DNA of 64,000 nucleotides from Epiperipatus broadwayi. Taxonomy: Eukaryota; Onychophora; Udeonychophora; Euonychophora; Peripatidae. The DNA lies in contig JAQFVV010012477.1 of assembly GCA_028023455.1 (NCBI GenBank), positions 987,501 to 1,051,500 of the forward strand, written 5' to 3'. Below, in pieces: positions 61,610-64,000 of this stretch. Under the pieces are notes generated by a model, which saw only the letters and a program-made list of their open reading frames with translations, did no database searches and had not been told where the DNA came from. Position numbers and translations under genes: made by a program. Each line of letters opens with the position of its first letter. Position 1 is the stretch's first letter.

Positions 61610-61852
61610 ATAGGAGTTAGAAACTAGACCTAAATATTAATGTACCTTTAAAATTTTCTTGCAATGATATAGATTGCAGAAGCTTTGACTATATGGAGAA
61701 ACTGAACTGATATCAGACCCATATAGCTATCTAGTTTGATAGGCTGAGTTTGAAGACATTTAGGTGTCTAAAAAATTCATGCTTGCAAACTGATAGCAAC
61801 ATTTTGCGTAAATGCTTGGAGTTAATATTTAGGTCTAGTTTCTAACTCCTAT

Positions 61853-61899
61853 CTCTCACTGATGAGAGCAAATCAGCTTAAAATCAGCTGATCTGAGGG
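61853..61899 (+). ncRNA. Hammerhead ribozyme, 414-bp family, copy C, core mutation
   Basis: CTGATGA, stem II and stem III are intact, but position 61880 is A where G12 of the GAAA core should be (CTTAAAATC), predicting loss of cleavage. Stem I has a G-U pair (CTCTCA/TGAGGG). Confidence 0.8.
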
Positions 61900-62266
61900 T
61901 GGAGCAAAATGAAAGATATAGTGAATATTGACTTTGACGTTTATGTAAACAAATACACTTGTTTGGAGGTCTTAGTAAAGCTCCATCTATTGATCATTAA
62001 TACAAGTGATAGCAGGTTTTTACATATATAAAACTTGTTTTTGTTTTTCATAAATGTACCTTTAAAGTTTTCTTGCAATGATATAGATTGCAGAAGCTTT
62101 GACTATGTGGAGAAACTGAACTGATATCAGACCCATATAGCTATCTAGTTTGATAGGCTGAGTTTGAAGACATTTAGGTGTCTAAAAAATTCATGCTTGC
62201 AAACTGATAGAAACGTTTTGCATAAATGCTTGGAGTTAATATTTAGGTCTAGTTTCTAACTCCTAT

Positions 62267-62313
62267 CCCTCACTGATGACAGCAAATCAGCTTGAAATCA
62301 GCTGATCTGAGGG
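62267..62313 (+). ncRNA. Type I hammerhead ribozyme, 414-bp family, copy D
   Basis: CCCTCA, CTGATGA, stem II CAGC-AAATCA-GCTT (outermost pair mismatched), GAA, ATC-AGCT-GAT, C, TGAGGG. Core intact; predicted cut between 62307 and 62308. Confidence 0.88.
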
Positions 62314-62406
62314 TGGAGCAAAATGAAAGAGACAGTGAATATTGACTCTGATGTTTATGTAAACAAATATGCTTGTTTGGAGGTCTTGGTAAAGCTCCAT
62401 CTATTG

Positions 62407-62408
<2 letters not shown>

Positions 62409-62443
<35 letters not shown>
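62409..62443. repeat. (TA)n microsatellite
   Basis: TA tract between the 414-bp array and the next fold-back; both neighbours end in CATCTA-type sequence pointing into it. Confidence 0.9.
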
Positions 62444-62448
<5 letters not shown>

Positions 62449-62760
62449 TAGATGGAGCTTTACCAATAGCTCTAAACAAGCTTTGTTTTTTATAAGTGCT
62501 GAAAGAGATAGAATTTAAAATCTCTATAATTTATCCCACCTCGAGACCAGCTATTTTATGCTTATGGTGTCAGTGGAGAGCTGGGAGACTAGCCATAAGC
62601 TCAAAACCCACTGGTCTGAAGGTGGGGATAATGATAGAGATTTTAAATTCTATCTCTTTTGGCACTTAGAAAAACAAAGCTTGTTTAGAGCTATTGGTAA
62701 AACTCCATCTAGTGATCATAAAATGCAAGCTTAAAAACAAGTTACGAAATTTATAATTTG
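62444..62760. mobile_element. Worn hammerhead-repeat fold-back
   Basis: Left arm about 62444-62590 and right arm about 62610-62735 are inverted copies (ATCACTAGATGGAGCTTTAC… and its complement; AAAGAGATAGAATTTAAAAT… and its complement). Each arm corresponds to the terminal half of a hammerhead monomer. The former ribozyme region (CCATAAGCTCAAAACCCACT on the right arm) has lost both core motifs. Related to the worn copies at 24.7 and 60.7 kb. Confidence 0.65.
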
Positions 62761-64000
62761 TTTTAATTATATATATATTAAAACCAGTCAACACTGGATA
62801 TAAATGATGCTCTCTAATTGATGAAGTTTACAGTTTAGAAATCTTAATACCTCCAACAAAATTATCAGCAAAAAGACTTGATGTGGTTCATGATGGTAAT
62901 AATAAGATTTCACATTAGAAATCAATTTATATATATGATAATTCATTATCTGGAAGTATTATTCCTGTCATTTAAAAAAACATAGAAACTGTAAATAAAT
63001 TTAAAAATATTTTTATACAATTTACAAAACAAAATATACTCAAATATTTTAATACACTTGTTCACCTCTATTATGGTTGAACAGTACAGCAAAATATTGG
63101 TAAAGAAAGTTATAGCTTTTTTAGATGTCTGACCCTTCCAGCCTATATGTGGCTTGTCTATTATGCAGGTATGATGCTGACTAAATCTGTCAGACTGACA
63201 ATTAACTGATATTATCTCATTGTCTCATTTGTCCACTGTTTTTTCCTGACGTGTATCTTAATATACCGCAAAATACCTCTCTTAATAAAAACACTTGAAT
63301 TCACTGTTTTAGTTTTCCTATTGCTCAGTTTATGCCAATGACATTTTATTTTCTTTTATTAAAATTTTATTGCACAGCATTATTAGATGAATTATGATGA
63401 GATCACAACATTCTTTTCTCCAGGAAAAGGTTACTCTGGAGTATATAATCCTTAAAATAACTTAAATGATGTTTAGGTTGTTTCATTGTTTAGCTTGTTT
63501 CATAATTCTCAGATTTGATTTCATCATGACATCTAATTTCTTCTTCTGAACTAAGAATCTCTTCATTGTTGCATGGTATTTTACATCTAGCCTTAATTTA
63601 TTTCAGTATCTACAGTTGGTATATTAAAGATAAAATGCAAAAGTAGAAAATATAGAAATGTATTAATATATATTTGTTTTAGGTAAAACCAAATGCAAGC
63701 AATTAAGGACTAAGAGTCCTGTAGATAATACAGAGAGATGACATAGGCAAACCTTGCTTTAATAAATTGCAAAAATTATTATATAATAATATCAGTTCAA
63801 ATGATACTAGCATGTCATAATTGATAAACATAATCGGACAGATTTTGATAATAAAATTAATTAATTAATTAGTGGCATAAATAAATGATGAAAAAAAATG
63901 AAGTTTTTGATGATTAGTTAATTGATTCGAATAAAAAACATGGATAAAATTATGGCCAATATAAAAGAAAAAATGATGAAAGAATATATAAAAACATTTG
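62761..64000. other. No gene seen
   Basis: A+T-rich DNA to the window end, with short repeats such as ATTAATTAATTAATTAG near 63857. No gene, RNA or named element is supported. Confidence 0.45.

Larger units (their letters stand above)
60996..61640 (-). repeat. Hammerhead array, 414-bp family, direct part (about 1.6 copies)
   Basis: Anchors at 60996 and 61410 are 414 bp apart. Each copy has a minus-strand hammerhead. The first copy begins at a TA tract with TGAAAAACAAAAACAAG. The sequence is recognisably related to the 401-bp family but clearly diverged (AGATGGAGCTTTACC versus AGATGGCGTTATACC; stem I CCCTCA versus CCTTCA). Confidence 0.85.
61641..62408 (+). repeat. Hammerhead array, 414-bp family, inverted part (about 1.9 copies)
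   Basis: From 61641 (TGTACCTTTAAA) the array is the reverse complement of the left part; the same anchor recurs at 62055, 414 bp on. It ends at about 62408, where CCATCTATTGATCAT passes into a TA tract, the same monomer position at which the 401-bp array ends at 11041. Confidence 0.85.

Overview
The window is metazoan-style nuclear DNA. It is very A+T-rich (roughly three quarters or more by eye), with many microsatellites, no long host open reading frame, and almost every recognisable feature belonging to a mobile element. Penelope-like elements (PLEs: reverse transcriptase plus GIY-YIG endonuclease), RTE-type LINEs, tRNA-like sequences and hammerhead-ribozyme repeats together point to an invertebrate animal. 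I cannot name the species. No operon, ribosome binding site or bacterial gene is present, and no host gene can be called with confidence; two short open stretches near 58.1 and 59.5 kb are weak exon candidates.

Layout: 0-4.2 kb holds a PLE tail and two copies of a fold-back family (FB-A) with target-site duplications. 6.6-11.05 kb is a composite of a truncated PLE and a 401-bp tandem array in which every monomer carries a type I hammerhead ribozyme (six direct copies, then an inversion, then about 1.6 copies). 11-15 kb is unassigned, with strongly C-over-G skewed DNA. 15.9-19.1 kb holds decayed LINE and PLE reverse transcriptase. 24.7-29.99 kb holds a worn hammerhead fold-back, an RTE fragment, a fold-back tipped with tRNA-like sequence, a third FB-A copy and a solo hammerhead repeat. 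32.9-33.4 kb is a PLE tail. 38.9-40.9 kb is the most complete RTE LINE. 41.3-43.3 kb holds two tandem PLE fragments. 45.96-49.57 kb is a 3.6-kb palindrome of two PLE copies. 51.3 kb and 54.0-57.3 kb hold further PLE copies. 59.0 kb is a clean 78-bp-arm MITE. 59.7-62.76 kb holds a second tRNA-tipped fold-back and a second hammerhead family of about 414 bp, again with a central inversion.

The most interesting point is how these pieces relate. The hammerhead arrays look like metazoan retrozymes: non-autonomous repeats whose transcripts self-cleave into unit-length RNA and which are thought to be mobilised by PLE enzymes. Nearly all inverted structures here (both hammerhead arrays, the PLE palindrome, the PLE/inverted-tail composite and the tRNA-tipped fold-backs) share one geometry: the left copy is on the minus strand and the right copy on the plus strand, so 3' ends face outward. 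The hammerhead structures also end in (TA)n on their outer sides, several at CATA-like positions. I infer that self-complementary TA tracts let reverse transcription start from both sides of a break. This is a hypothesis drawn from the layout, not shown by experiment.

All alignments were done by eye; boundaries of decayed elements are approximate.
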